Of a stretch of 42,849 nucleotides of DNA, positions 31,332 through 38,255 are shown piece by piece. The position numbers and the translations under genes are program-made. A model generated the notes under the pieces. It did no database searches, was not told where the DNA came from, and was given only the letters and a program-made list of their open reading frames with translations. Position 1 is the first letter of the stretch. Each line of letters opens with the position of its first letter. Origin of the DNA: Candidatus Micrarchaeota archaeon CG1_02_55_22 (GTDB lineage Archaea; Micrarchaeota; Micrarchaeia; Norongarragalinales; UBA97); contig MNVH01000031.1 of NCBI GenBank assembly GCA_001871595.1, positions 1-42,849 of the forward strand, written 5' to 3'.

Positions 31332-32392
31332 AAAAACAACTCGTCCTTGCAATTATTATCTTGCCCGCGCTGGTTTTCGGTTTCGCGTTGGCGTGGCACG
31401 GCATCTTCGGCGTTGCCGGCGACGCGCTTCCGGCGTTCGACAACGCGTTCTTGCACGTCGCCCGCGCTCGTTACATTATCGACACTGGCCTTTTTCACGA
31501 GAGCGAACTCGTTTTTGGCGCTGGAATAACGCCTACTTACCACGTGCCGTTCTACCCCGCACTTGTAGCAGGTTTTGCAACGCTTTCGGGCCTTGACGTG
31601 TTTTGGGCGGTGCGCGTCGTCTCCTTGCTTCAAGTGCTTCTTCTGGGCATCGGCTTTTACGTTCTTGGCAAGAGAATCTCGGGCGGAAACGCATTTGCAG
31701 GTGCAGCGGCCGCTTTCTTGGCGTACAACTCGGTTGCGTTGATGCAGTGGGGGACGAGGAATACGGCGATTAGTTTCGGCGTCCTGCTGGTGCCGCTCGC
31801 GTTATACTTCGTCCTGCGGCGTTGGTGGGTTGCCGCGCTCCTCGCCTCGCTCGCCATAGCACTCGACCACCCGCCCTCGTTGTTGGTGTTGTGCCTCTCG
31901 CTGCTAGTCTTTACTATCGCGTCATCCTTGCCTGCAGTAAAACCGTTCCTTGAAAGAAAGTGGCGCAAGGCATTGGCCGATGTGGAGTGGCTCGGCGTGG
32001 CGTGCGGCCTCTCGGCGTTTATGGTTTATATGGTGTGGCACGTTCGGCAGACTGGCCTTGCCTGCTTGGACTTCAAGTGCTTGCCGCAAGCCGCAGCGAG
32101 AGAGTTCGGGAAAAGCATTGACTTGGTTGCCTACGCGGCCAAGTTCCCACAGTTTTTGGGAGTGCTAGGATTTTTTGTCGCGGCGTTAGACCAGAAGATT
32201 GATTACCGTGCCAAGTTGTTGTTCTTTTCGTGGCTTGCGGCGTGCGTGCTCTTGGTGAAGAACGATGCGTTGGGTGCGGGCGTTTTTACCGAGAGGTTCA
32301 TCACGTTCCTCGACGAGCCCCTAGCGTTGACGGGCGGGTTGCTGGTCGGCTACGCGTTCTCGGTTGTCTCAGGCGAACGCAAGAAAGTCTAG
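31328..32392 (+). CDS. GT-C-like polytopic membrane protein
   Basis: A 354-residue protein with about eight to nine membrane helices. The first outer loop (DALPAFDNAFLHVARARYIIDTG) contains an acidic residue followed by a His/Arg-rich stretch as in GT-C enzymes, and ALDHPPSLLVL in a later segment resembles their His-Pro region. There is no large C-terminal domain, so it is shorter than the other GT-C genes here; the neighbouring 30843 product might supply one. It starts at GTG overlapping the previous stop codon and ends the operon, converging with the SdpI-like gene with a 4-nt overlap. Confidence 0.78.
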   Translation: MKKQLVLAIIILPALVFGFALAWHGIFGVAGDALPAFDNAFLHVARARYIIDTGLFHESELVFGAGITPTYHVPFYPALVAGFATLSGLDVFWAVRVVSLLQVLLLGIGFYVLGKRISGGNAFAGAAAAFLAYNSVALMQWGTRNTAISFGVLLVPLALYFVLRRWWVAALLASLAIALDHPPSLLVLCLSLLVFTIASSLPAVKPFLERKWRKALADVEWLGVACGLSAFMVYMVWHVRQTGLACLDFKCLPQAAAREFGKSIDLVAYAAKFPQFLGVLGFFVAALDQKIDYRAKLLFFSWLAACVLLVKNDALGAGVFTERFITFLDEPLALTGGLLVGYAFSVVSGERKKV

Positions 32393-33036
32393 CGCTTGCG
32401 TCCCTTGGCGTTCTCTTTTTTCCACAATACGTAAGAGTAACCGGTTATTGCCAGTACGCCTGCGACGAGCAGCACGATGGCGGGTACTAGAAAGCCCGCA
32501 GGGTAGGTTAGTCCGGCTAGCAGGAAGATTACTGCGAATGCTTTGAATAGTTTGCCGCCGAGCTCGTTCGTTTTCTTCCAAACCACGTCGCTTGAGAGTG
32601 TCCACGGGGTGCGGAAGCCGAAGAACCAGTTGCGCTTGCTTTGCGCCATTGCAACGCCGGCAACCCAGAATAGTACGGCGAAGGCGGGCGCAAAATAGGT
32701 GTTGAAGTCGGTTACGTAGCCGAGGTTGAATGCGGTTGATAGGAGAGAGAGGTAGACTAGGAAAGCGGTTATTGCGAGGACGAATTTCTGGTAGATTGGC
32801 ATGAACCCTTTGAAGTTTTTCGCTAGCGGGTCGAGTTTTGGTAGCGCGTAGAGTAAGGCGAGTATAGCCAGCGCGATTACGGGAATCAAGAAATTCCATA
32901 TTGGGGGCGCAAAGCCGTTGGCTTGACCTGCAGCGTTCCAGTGCGTCGCGATTTTTTCCGGCATCAGCGGGTGAGCCCAAACCGTGACCAATAAAGATAA
33001 CGCTACTAGCACTAGACTTGCCTTGAAATAGTTCAC
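32389..33036 (-). CDS. SdpI-family membrane protein with DUF1648 domain
   Basis: A 215-residue protein with six membrane helices. The loop MPEKIATHWNAAGQANGFAP after the first helix is the DUF1648 hallmark, and NWFFGFRTPWTLSSDVVWKK in the second half is the SdpI signature. SdpI of Bacillus protects against the SdpC killing peptide; in archaea the role is unknown and could be sensing or immunity against membrane-active peptides. GTG at 33036 is chosen because it lies 26.5 nt from the TATA box; the ORF-track TTG at 33054 would be inside the promoter. Confidence 0.88.
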   Translation of the reverse strand: MNYFKASLVLVALSLLVTVWAHPLMPEKIATHWNAAGQANGFAPPIWNFLIPVIALAILALLYALPKLDPLAKNFKGFMPIYQKFVLAITAFLVYLSLLSTAFNLGYVTDFNTYFAPAFAVLFWVAGVAMAQSKRNWFFGFRTPWTLSSDVVWKKTNELGGKLFKAFAVIFLLAGLTYPAGFLVPAIVLLVAGVLAITGYSYVLWKKENAKGRKR

Positions 33037-33057
33037 GGAGTCCTTTGGCGGCAACGG

Positions 33058-33066
33058 AATATAAAT
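33058..33066. promoter_or_regulatory. TATA box shared by the SdpI-like and sugar kinase genes
   Basis: AATATAAAT reads TATAAA on the plus strand, 28.5 nt before the kinase ATG (33091), and ATTTATATT on the minus strand, 26.5 nt before the SdpI-like GTG (33036). The box is nearly symmetric and is the only one placed for both starts. Confidence 0.6.
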
Positions 33067-33090
33067 CTTTTATGAACACTGCTGTTAGTC

Positions 33091-34008
33091 ATGGATTCTA
33101 TTAACGGCAGCATTCTTTGCTCTGGAAGCATTGCGTTGGATACGACGCGCACGCCGCAGAAAACTGTGGAGCGCGTGTTGGGCGGAGCGGCGAGCTACTT
33201 TGGTTTTAGTGCGAGCTTTTTCACGAAAGTAGGTGCGGTTACCGCGGTTGGCGGAGACTTTCCGCAAGAGTACTGGGACCTGCTTGCCAAGAGAATTGAT
33301 TTGGACGGAGTGCAACGCGTCGAGGGCGCGAAAACGTTTTTTTACGATTCTTCCTTTGATTCACAGGGCAACAGGACGACTAATGCCACGGAATTGAACA
33401 TTTTGGGAGATTACGACCCGGTGATACCGGCGCGTTTGTCGAACCCGCACTTGCTTTACTTGGCGACAATGCCGCCGGAGAAGCAGGAAAGCGTTTTGGC
33501 ACAAACAACGTGCCAACTGTCGTTCTTGGATACCATAAGCTACTATATAGCGAACGACGGCGAGGCGCTTAAACATGTGATGGGCCTCGTTGACGGCGTG
33601 CTCCTCAACGACGAGGAAGCCGCGGAGTTGACAGGCGAGTCCGGCGTCAAGGCTGGCAAAGCGTTGCAAGAAATGGGCCCGAAGATAGTGGTGGTAAAGC
33701 ACGGCGCGCTCGGTTGCACGCTGTTCTTTGACGATAAAGCCTATCCTTTCCCCGCGTTTCCGGTTGAGAACGCGCTCGACGCGAGTGGTGCGGGCGATTG
33801 TTTTGCGGGCGGAATGATGGGCGTGCTGACGGCGTTGAAGGCAACGCGTGAGAACGTTGACGCGTCCGTGTTGCGCGAGGCGGTTGCGGTTGGCAGCGTG
33901 ATGGGTAGTTTTGCCGTTGAAGGCTTTTCTCTCGATAGACTAGTAAAGCTCAAGGACGAGGACATCCGGGAGCGCTTGAAGGAGTACAAGACGCTCTTGC
34001 GGGTCTAA
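33091..34008 (+). CDS. PfkB-family carbohydrate/nucleoside kinase
   Basis: A 305-residue ribokinase-fold protein. It begins with GSILCSGSIALDTTRTP (substrate strand), has GGAASYFGFSASFF in place of the first PfkB signature, the NDEEAAELTG segment, and DASGAGDCFAGGMMG, the second signature with the catalytic Asp and the anion hole. PfkB enzymes phosphorylate sugars or nucleosides with ATP; the substrate cannot be assigned. Given the glycan genes upstream, a sugar-supply role is possible but unproven. It has its own leaderless promoter, shared with the divergent SdpI-like gene. Its lengths and motifs are complete. Confidence 0.92.
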   Translation: MDSINGSILCSGSIALDTTRTPQKTVERVLGGAASYFGFSASFFTKVGAVTAVGGDFPQEYWDLLAKRIDLDGVQRVEGAKTFFYDSSFDSQGNRTTNATELNILGDYDPVIPARLSNPHLLYLATMPPEKQESVLAQTTCQLSFLDTISYYIANDGEALKHVMGLVDGVLLNDEEAAELTGESGVKAGKALQEMGPKIVVVKHGALGCTLFFDDKAYPFPAFPVENALDASGAGDCFAGGMMGVLTALKATRENVDASVLREAVAVGSVMGSFAVEGFSLDRLVKLKDEDIRERLKEYKTLLRV

Positions 34009-34019
34009 GCGAAACTCTT

Positions 34020-34026
34020 TTTACGC
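34020..34026 (+). promoter_or_regulatory. TATA-like box of the lipoprotein gene
   Basis: TTTTTAC centred 26 nt before the ATG at 34049, in the short gap after the kinase gene. Confidence 0.45.
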
Positions 34027-34048
34027 TGCAAGCTTTAGGCTAGTAACT

Positions 34049-34552
34049 ATGAAACTGTTTCTGGCGGCGGCCTTGGCGCTCTTGCTGCTGGGGTGTGTTG
34101 GTTCCAATACGCCGATTGATGCGCCAGCAACGCCCATACCTCCAGCAAGCGTGAACTTGTCGATTGATTTCAACGGCGCGTCACCCTCTTCCTTTGACGG
34201 AAAAGAAAGCTGGTGGGAGTACTCTTTCGATTTGGAGGGATGGTTCGTGCGCAACCAGCAGGTCGGCGAGACGATTTACCATTTCACGGCATTGAATGGA
34301 ATGCACGACGATGCAGTTTCCGTGCTCGAAACGGCGGGCGCCGAAGCGGGCTTTATAGTAAAGACAAAGTTTTTTGAGTCGTACAATTCCAAACAAGTCG
34401 AATCCGTTGACGGCGTTGCTAACGGCGATTACGGCCGGTTTTGGCACGCCTACGTTAACGGCAAGCTGGTAAAGCAGGGCCAGCAGTCGCGAAAGCTTGT
34501 TTCCGGCGATGTTATCGAGTGGATTTTTGAAGAGGAGACCGTGGATGAGTAA
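34049..34552 (+). CDS. Lipoprotein with DUF4430-like domain
   Basis: A 167-residue protein. The signal peptide ends in LLLLGCVGS, a lipobox with the lipid-bearing Cys at about residue 16, so the protein should be anchored on the outer face of the membrane. After a Pro/Ser-rich linker, the domain ends GRFWHAYVNGKLVKQGQQS and SGDVIEWIFEEE, which fits DUF4430 (transcobalamin C-terminal-like): an aromatic-rich strand, a YVNG turn and a GDxIxW strand. Related domains bind cobalamin or act as surface modules; the ligand here is unknown. The gene overlaps the next start codon by 8 nt. Confidence 0.83.
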   Translation: MKLFLAAALALLLLGCVGSNTPIDAPATPIPPASVNLSIDFNGASPSSFDGKESWWEYSFDLEGWFVRNQQVGETIYHFTALNGMHDDAVSVLETAGAEAGFIVKTKFFESYNSKQVESVDGVANGDYGRFWHAYVNGKLVKQGQQSRKLVSGDVIEWIFEEETVDE

Positions 34553-34898
34553 GGGCAAACGGTTAACTGACGAGGAGCGGCATAAAGGCGTAGAATTATT
34601 CTTGGACGGCCTGCCGGACGAGGAACTTGCGTACACGCGTTGGAACCAAGACCACACCGTTCACCCGCAGATAGGTATAAGCCGAAAGGTTGCGGTGCAG
34701 CGCGTGCGAGAGTCTTATGCCGATGGAAAAGCCTATGCGGGGCACGGCACGTGGGAAGCATACTTAGAAGAAGTCCACAAGCGAATGATTCCGGTAAAAG
34801 CCGAGTACGCCGACTTTACGCCAGTGAAGCTCGCCCGAGCGCTAACCGCCTTGCGCGGGAACAATTACCGAACAAGAGGATTGACGTACCCCGCGTAA
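34545..34898 (+). CDS. Predicted DNA-binding protein, probably truncated by frameshift
   Basis: A 117-residue charged protein starting at ATG 34545 (MSKGKRLTDEERHKGVELF); the ORF-track start at 34497 lies inside the lipoprotein gene. The segment HPQIGISRKVAVQRVRESY looks like the recognition half of a helix-turn-helix. The last residues (RGNNYRTRGLTYPA) look unnatural, and a shift of one base near CGCGGG (34854-34859) would continue into a second frame encoding another helix-turn-helix (next entry). So this may be the front part of a broken two-domain regulator. It begins the accessory region that contains the restriction-modification genes. Confidence 0.6.
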   Translation: MSKGKRLTDEERHKGVELFLDGLPDEELAYTRWNQDHTVHPQIGISRKVAVQRVRESYADGKAYAGHGTWEAYLEEVHKRMIPVKAEYADFTPVKLARALTALRGNNYRTRGLTYPA

Positions 34899-35104
34899 GA
34901 GGCACGCCGGCAAGACTAATTCTGGAACTGCACCGTAACGGCGAGCTTTCAGCCGACCACGCGCGCGTGGCGTTCCTTAGAATGGTTCACGAGATGAGCC
35001 CGCCAGAAGTGGCGCTCGCAACCGGGTTGCCACTGCATACAGTCGGGCGTTTGTACACGGATGCTAGCGCCAGAGTCGGGCTACCGCGTACCCGCCGGCG
35101 TTAG
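34856..35104 (+). pseudogene. Frameshifted C-terminal helix-turn-helix fragment
   Basis: In the -1 frame relative to the 34545 gene the reading runs REQLPNKRIDVPRVRGTPAR and on to SPPEVALATGLPLHTVGRLY, a convincing helix-turn-helix, ending at 35104. No good start codon lies near its beginning; an internal GTG (34967) would give only 45 residues. The simplest reading is that one extra base in CGCGGG split an originally continuous gene. A sequencing error or, less likely, programmed frameshifting would look the same. No standard slippery heptamer is visible. Confidence 0.5.
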
Positions 35105-35152
35105 ACTGAAACCCTAATAAAACAATTCAAGCCAGAATAGTATAACGGGTAT

Positions 35153-35280
35153 GCCGGGGTGGCAGAACCCGGTCATTGCGCTGGTCTCGAAATAGCCTAA
35201 CGCCCACTTGGGGCTGCAAAACGGCTTTCAAGAAAACCAGTGGACGCAAGTCCTTACGAGTTCAAATCTCGTCCCCGGCG
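35153..35280 (+). tRNA. tRNA-Ser(CGA) with intron
   Basis: Acceptor arms GCCGGGG and CCCCGGC pair fully, with discriminator G and no CCA. The anticodon stem is CTGGT/ACCAG with loop CTCGAAA (anticodon CGA). The long variable arm GGAC-GCAA-GTCC marks a class II tRNA; the T arm is ACGAG/CTCGT around TTCAAAT. A 43-nt intron (35192-35234) follows position 37; its bulge-helix-bulge is slightly relaxed (CTCG against CAAG, with a C-A mismatch) but has 3-nt AAA bulges on both sides. TAATAAAA at 35115-35122 is a fitting TATA box. Confidence 0.93.
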
Positions 35281-35316
35281 CTTCAAGATTCCGTATTACA
35301 GCGCCCCGTCGGCTCC

Positions 35317-35322
35317 TAATAA
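35317..35322 (+). promoter_or_regulatory. TATA-like box of the small ORF at 35345
   Basis: TAATAA centred 26.5 nt upstream of position 35346. With the leaderless spacing used elsewhere, transcription would start on the CTG codon at 35345. Confidence 0.4.
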
Positions 35323-35344
35323 GCGGGCATTAGGAGAGTATTGA

Positions 35345-35524
35345 CTGTCCACGCCTACCGTTGAGCGCGTCGGCATCTCGGGTTGGCAGCAGATTAAGAA
35401 GACCTATCCGGATTCTCGTTCCGCGTACCGCGCGCTGCGCAGGGTCAAGAGAAAAAACCCGAACAACGCATACACCAAGGTAGTTGAACGACTTTACCGC
35501 TATTGGATTAAACGCGAGAAATAA
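35345..35524 (+). CDS. Tiny basic protein, likely DNA-binding, non-AUG start
   Basis: A 59-residue ORF missing from the ORF track because it lacks ATG/GTG/TTG. Just after an in-frame TGA it reads CTG TCC ACG, giving LSTPTVERVGISGWQQIKK, then SAYRALRRVKRKNPNNAY and a terminal helix ending YWIKREK. The sequence is rich in Lys/Arg/Tyr, has regular helical spacing and fills the gap between tRNA-Ser and hsdR. The CTG coincides with the predicted start of a leaderless transcript. It could be a small regulator of the adjacent restriction-modification operon. I recognise no family, and the start codon is an inference. Confidence 0.5.
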   Translation: MSTPTVERVGISGWQQIKKTYPDSRSAYRALRRVKRKNPNNAYTKVVERLYRYWIKREK

Positions 35525-35536
35525 CCCGCAGTATAT

Positions 35537-35605
35537 CCGTGATTAGCTACGGCCGGTCGAGGCTGTCACCAACCTTTAATAGCGGTAAAAACCGTATTTA
35601 AACGG
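35537..35605 (+). promoter_or_regulatory. hsdRMS promoter with CCGT/ACGG inverted repeats
   Basis: TTTAATA at 35575-35581 is centred 29 nt before the hsdR ATG. CCGT...ACGG at 35537-35552 (8-nt spacer) lies upstream. CGGT-AAAA-ACCG at 35583-35594, running into CCGT-ATTTAA-ACGG at 35592-35605, covers the space between TATA box and start codon. Such repeated half-sites suggest an operator controlling expression of the restriction system. Confidence 0.5.
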
Positions 35606-35606
35606 A

Positions 35607-38255
35607 ATGACGGAATCTGAAGCCCAGACTCGTCGTAAGATTGACGCGGTTCTGGAAGCTTGCGGTTGGCGGGTTGTGCCGTACCAAGAAGGCAAAGACT
35701 ATTCATTGCAAGCCGCATGCGCCATAACCGAGTTTCCTACTGAAAACGGCCCCGCCGACTATGTATTGGCGGCTAAAGGCGAGCTGCTGGCCATCGTGGA
35801 AGCCAAAAAGGTGGCCTTGGGCGTCCAGAGCGTTCTTTCACAAGCCCAGCGTTACGCTAAGGGCATCAAGCCCCACAAGTACGGCGATTACGGCGTGCCA
35901 TTCGCGTACTCTAGCAACGGCAACGAGTTCTACTTCCAAGACCTACGCGAAACGCGCGGTTATTCTCGGGCGGTAGCCAAGTTTCACACCGTCAACGGCT
36001 TGAGGGAAATGCAATCCAGCAAGCAGGCGGACGGCTTGGCGTGGCTCAAGGCTAACGCGCGCCTGCCTGCCCGAGCAAGGCCCTACCAAGCGGAGGCTAT
36101 TAACGCAACCGAAAAGGCCCTCGCTTCAGGCAAGCGCCGCATGCTCGTCGCCATGGCTACCGGTACGGGCAAGACGTTCGCCATGGCGGCCGAAATATAC
36201 CGCCTGATGAAGTCCGGCTATGCCAAGCGCATTCTTTTTCTCGTGGACCGGCGCGCCTTAGCTGCTCAAGCCGTGCGTGAATTTGCTACGTTCGAGGCAG
36301 AGCCGGGCAAGAAGTTCGACCAGATATACGAGGTCTACAGCCAGCGTTTCAGGCGCGAGGACTTCGACGAGGAAGACAAGTTTGACCCAAAAGTGCTCCC
36401 ACAAGAGTATCTTGAGAATCCCAAGCTGGGCAACGCGTTCGTTTACGTGTCCACTATCCAGCGCATGCGGATGAATATCTTTCACGATGGCTTCGACGAG
36501 GAGGAACCGTCTGATGACGCCAACGTGCCGCAACTTGACATTCCTATTCATGCCTTCGATGTGATTATTGCTGACGAGTGCCACCGGGGCTATACGGCTG
36601 CCGAAGTGAGCAAGTGGCGGCAGGTGCTTGACCATTTCGACGCCGTTAAGATAGGCTTGACCGCCACGCCTGCCGAGCATACGACCGCTTACTTCCACGA
36701 CATTATCTACCGCTACGGCATTGACCGGGCGGTAGCCGAGGGTTATCTCGTTGACTACGACGCAGTAACTATCGACTCGAAAGTCAAACTCAAGGGCTTG
36801 TTCTTGAAGCAGAATGAACTCGTCGGGCTTGTGGACCGAGAAACGGGCTTGGAGAAGCTTGACAACGTGGAGGACGAGCGCGAGTTCGAGAGTTCCAAGA
36901 TAGAACGCGAGATTACTTCGCCCGACTCGACGCGCAAGATAGTAAAAGAGTTGTGCACGTTTCTAACCGACAAGGAAAAGGAGCTAGGGCACTTTCCTAA
37001 GGCGCTAGTCTTCGCAGTTCAAGACATGCCTCATACCTCTCACGCCGACCGGTTGGTTAATGCCTTACGCGAGGAGCTGGGCCGGGGAGACAAGTTCGTC
37101 CAAAAGATTACTGGCACCGTTGACCGGCCATTGCAGGAGATTCGAAAGTTCCGCAACCGCCCAGAGCCCGGTGTCGTAGTAACCGTGGACATGCTATCTA
37201 CAGGCGTAGACATTCCTGCGCTTGAAGCAATAGTCTTCCTGCGGCCAGTTCAGTCCCGCATATTGTTCACGCAGATGCTTGGCCGTGGTACTCGCCGGTG
37301 CGACGCCATCAACAAGACGCGGTTCTGGGTGTTTGATTGCTTCGGAGGCTCATTACTCGAATACTTCAAGAACGCAACAGAGTTCACCGCAGACCCGCCG
37401 GACAAGCCCACCCGGACGACCGCGGAAGTGATTGACTCAATTTATCGCAACAAGGACCGCGACTACAACACGCGTTGCCTCGTCCGACGCCTCCAGCGCG
37501 TGGCTAAAGACATGGACGGCGAAGCGGTAAGCGACTTCGCACACTTTATCCCGAAGGGCGACGTTTCACAGTTCGCCCAAGCGCTGCAGGGCAACTTGAA
37601 GTCCAACTTCGTTGAAACCATCGGCTTGCTGCGTGACGCTGGCTTCCAAAAGCTCCTCTTGTCGTATCCCCGCAAGCAACGCATATTCCTAATCGCTTAC
37701 GATACTAAGGACGAAGTATCGTCCGAACTCGTCTTTAGGACGGTTACGGGCGACGAACTCAAGCCACCGGACTACATTGCCGCGTTTGAAGAGTTCATCA
37801 AGAAGAACCCCGACAAGGTTGAAGCCATACGCATCCTACTTGCGCGTCCCAAGGACTGGGGTACTGACGCGTTGAGCGAGCTTGAAGACAAATTGGAGCA
37901 CCGGCCGGAGAAATTCACGCGCGAGCGGCTGCGAAAGGCTTATCACAACGAGCTTGCCGACATTATATCGCTAGTCAAGTACGCCGCCAAGAAAGAGCCG
38001 AGCCTGCTGTCGGCTGAAGAACGCGTTGAACGCGCCATGGCGCGTTTGACGAAAGGCAAGAAGTTTACTGCCGAGCAAGAGAAGTGGCTCGGCCTCATCA
38101 AGGCGCACTTGGTGCAGAACCTCGCCATCAGCGAGCAAGACCTGCAGGAAATGCAGATATTCGCCCGTGCAGGTGGCTTGAGGCGCGCTAACGCTGCCTT
38201 CGGCGGCGGCTTGCCAGCGCTATTGAAGCAAGTTAACGAGGAGATGGCCAAGTGA
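35607..38255 (+). CDS. hsdR: Type I restriction enzyme, R (nuclease/translocase) subunit
   Basis: An 882-residue protein. The N-terminal PD-(D/E)xK nuclease shows Asp51 (PADYVLAAKG) and Glu65-x-Lys67 (VEAKK). The SF2 motor has AMATGTGKTFAMA (Walker A, about residue 185), ADECHRGY (motif II, about 322), GLTATPA (motif III) and, late, LSTGVDIPALEAIVFLRP with QMLGRGTRR (motifs V and VI). A helical C-terminus binds the methylase. With M and S it recognises unmodified DNA, pumps it in and cuts at a distance. All catalytic residues are intact. It begins an operon with hsdM overlapping its stop codon by GTGA. Confidence 0.96.
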   Translation: MTESEAQTRRKIDAVLEACGWRVVPYQEGKDYSLQAACAITEFPTENGPADYVLAAKGELLAIVEAKKVALGVQSVLSQAQRYAKGIKPHKYGDYGVPFAYSSNGNEFYFQDLRETRGYSRAVAKFHTVNGLREMQSSKQADGLAWLKANARLPARARPYQAEAINATEKALASGKRRMLVAMATGTGKTFAMAAEIYRLMKSGYAKRILFLVDRRALAAQAVREFATFEAEPGKKFDQIYEVYSQRFRREDFDEEDKFDPKVLPQEYLENPKLGNAFVYVSTIQRMRMNIFHDGFDEEEPSDDANVPQLDIPIHAFDVIIADECHRGYTAAEVSKWRQVLDHFDAVKIGLTATPAEHTTAYFHDIIYRYGIDRAVAEGYLVDYDAVTIDSKVKLKGLFLKQNELVGLVDRETGLEKLDNVEDEREFESSKIEREITSPDSTRKIVKELCTFLTDKEKELGHFPKALVFAVQDMPHTSHADRLVNALREELGRGDKFVQKITGTVDRPLQEIRKFRNRPEPGVVVTVDMLSTGVDIPALEAIVFLRPVQSRILFTQMLGRGTRRCDAINKTRFWVFDCFGGSLLEYFKNATEFTADPPDKPTRTTAEVIDSIYRNKDRDYNTRCLVRRLQRVAKDMDGEAVSDFAHFIPKGDVSQFAQALQGNLKSNFVETIGLLRDAGFQKLLLSYPRKQRIFLIAYDTKDEVSSELVFRTVTGDELKPPDYIAAFEEFIKKNPDKVEAIRILLARPKDWGTDALSELEDKLEHRPEKFTRERLRKAYHNELADIISLVKYAAKKEPSLLSAEERVERAMARLTKGKKFTAEQEKWLGLIKAHLVQNLAISEQDLQEMQIFARAGGLRRANAAFGGGLPALLKQVNEEMAK

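Noticed and set aside
34640-34855. First part of ORF 34640-35104 as a separate protein
   Set aside because: Residues before about 34856 (MEPRPHRSPADRY...) are an out-of-frame reading of the 34545 gene; only the later part looks coding.
35240-35300. Duplicated tRNA-Ser 3' end as an att site
   Set aside because: I looked for a second copy of the tRNA 3' end (TTCAAATCTCG region) elsewhere in the window and did not see one, so no attachment-site pair can be claimed.
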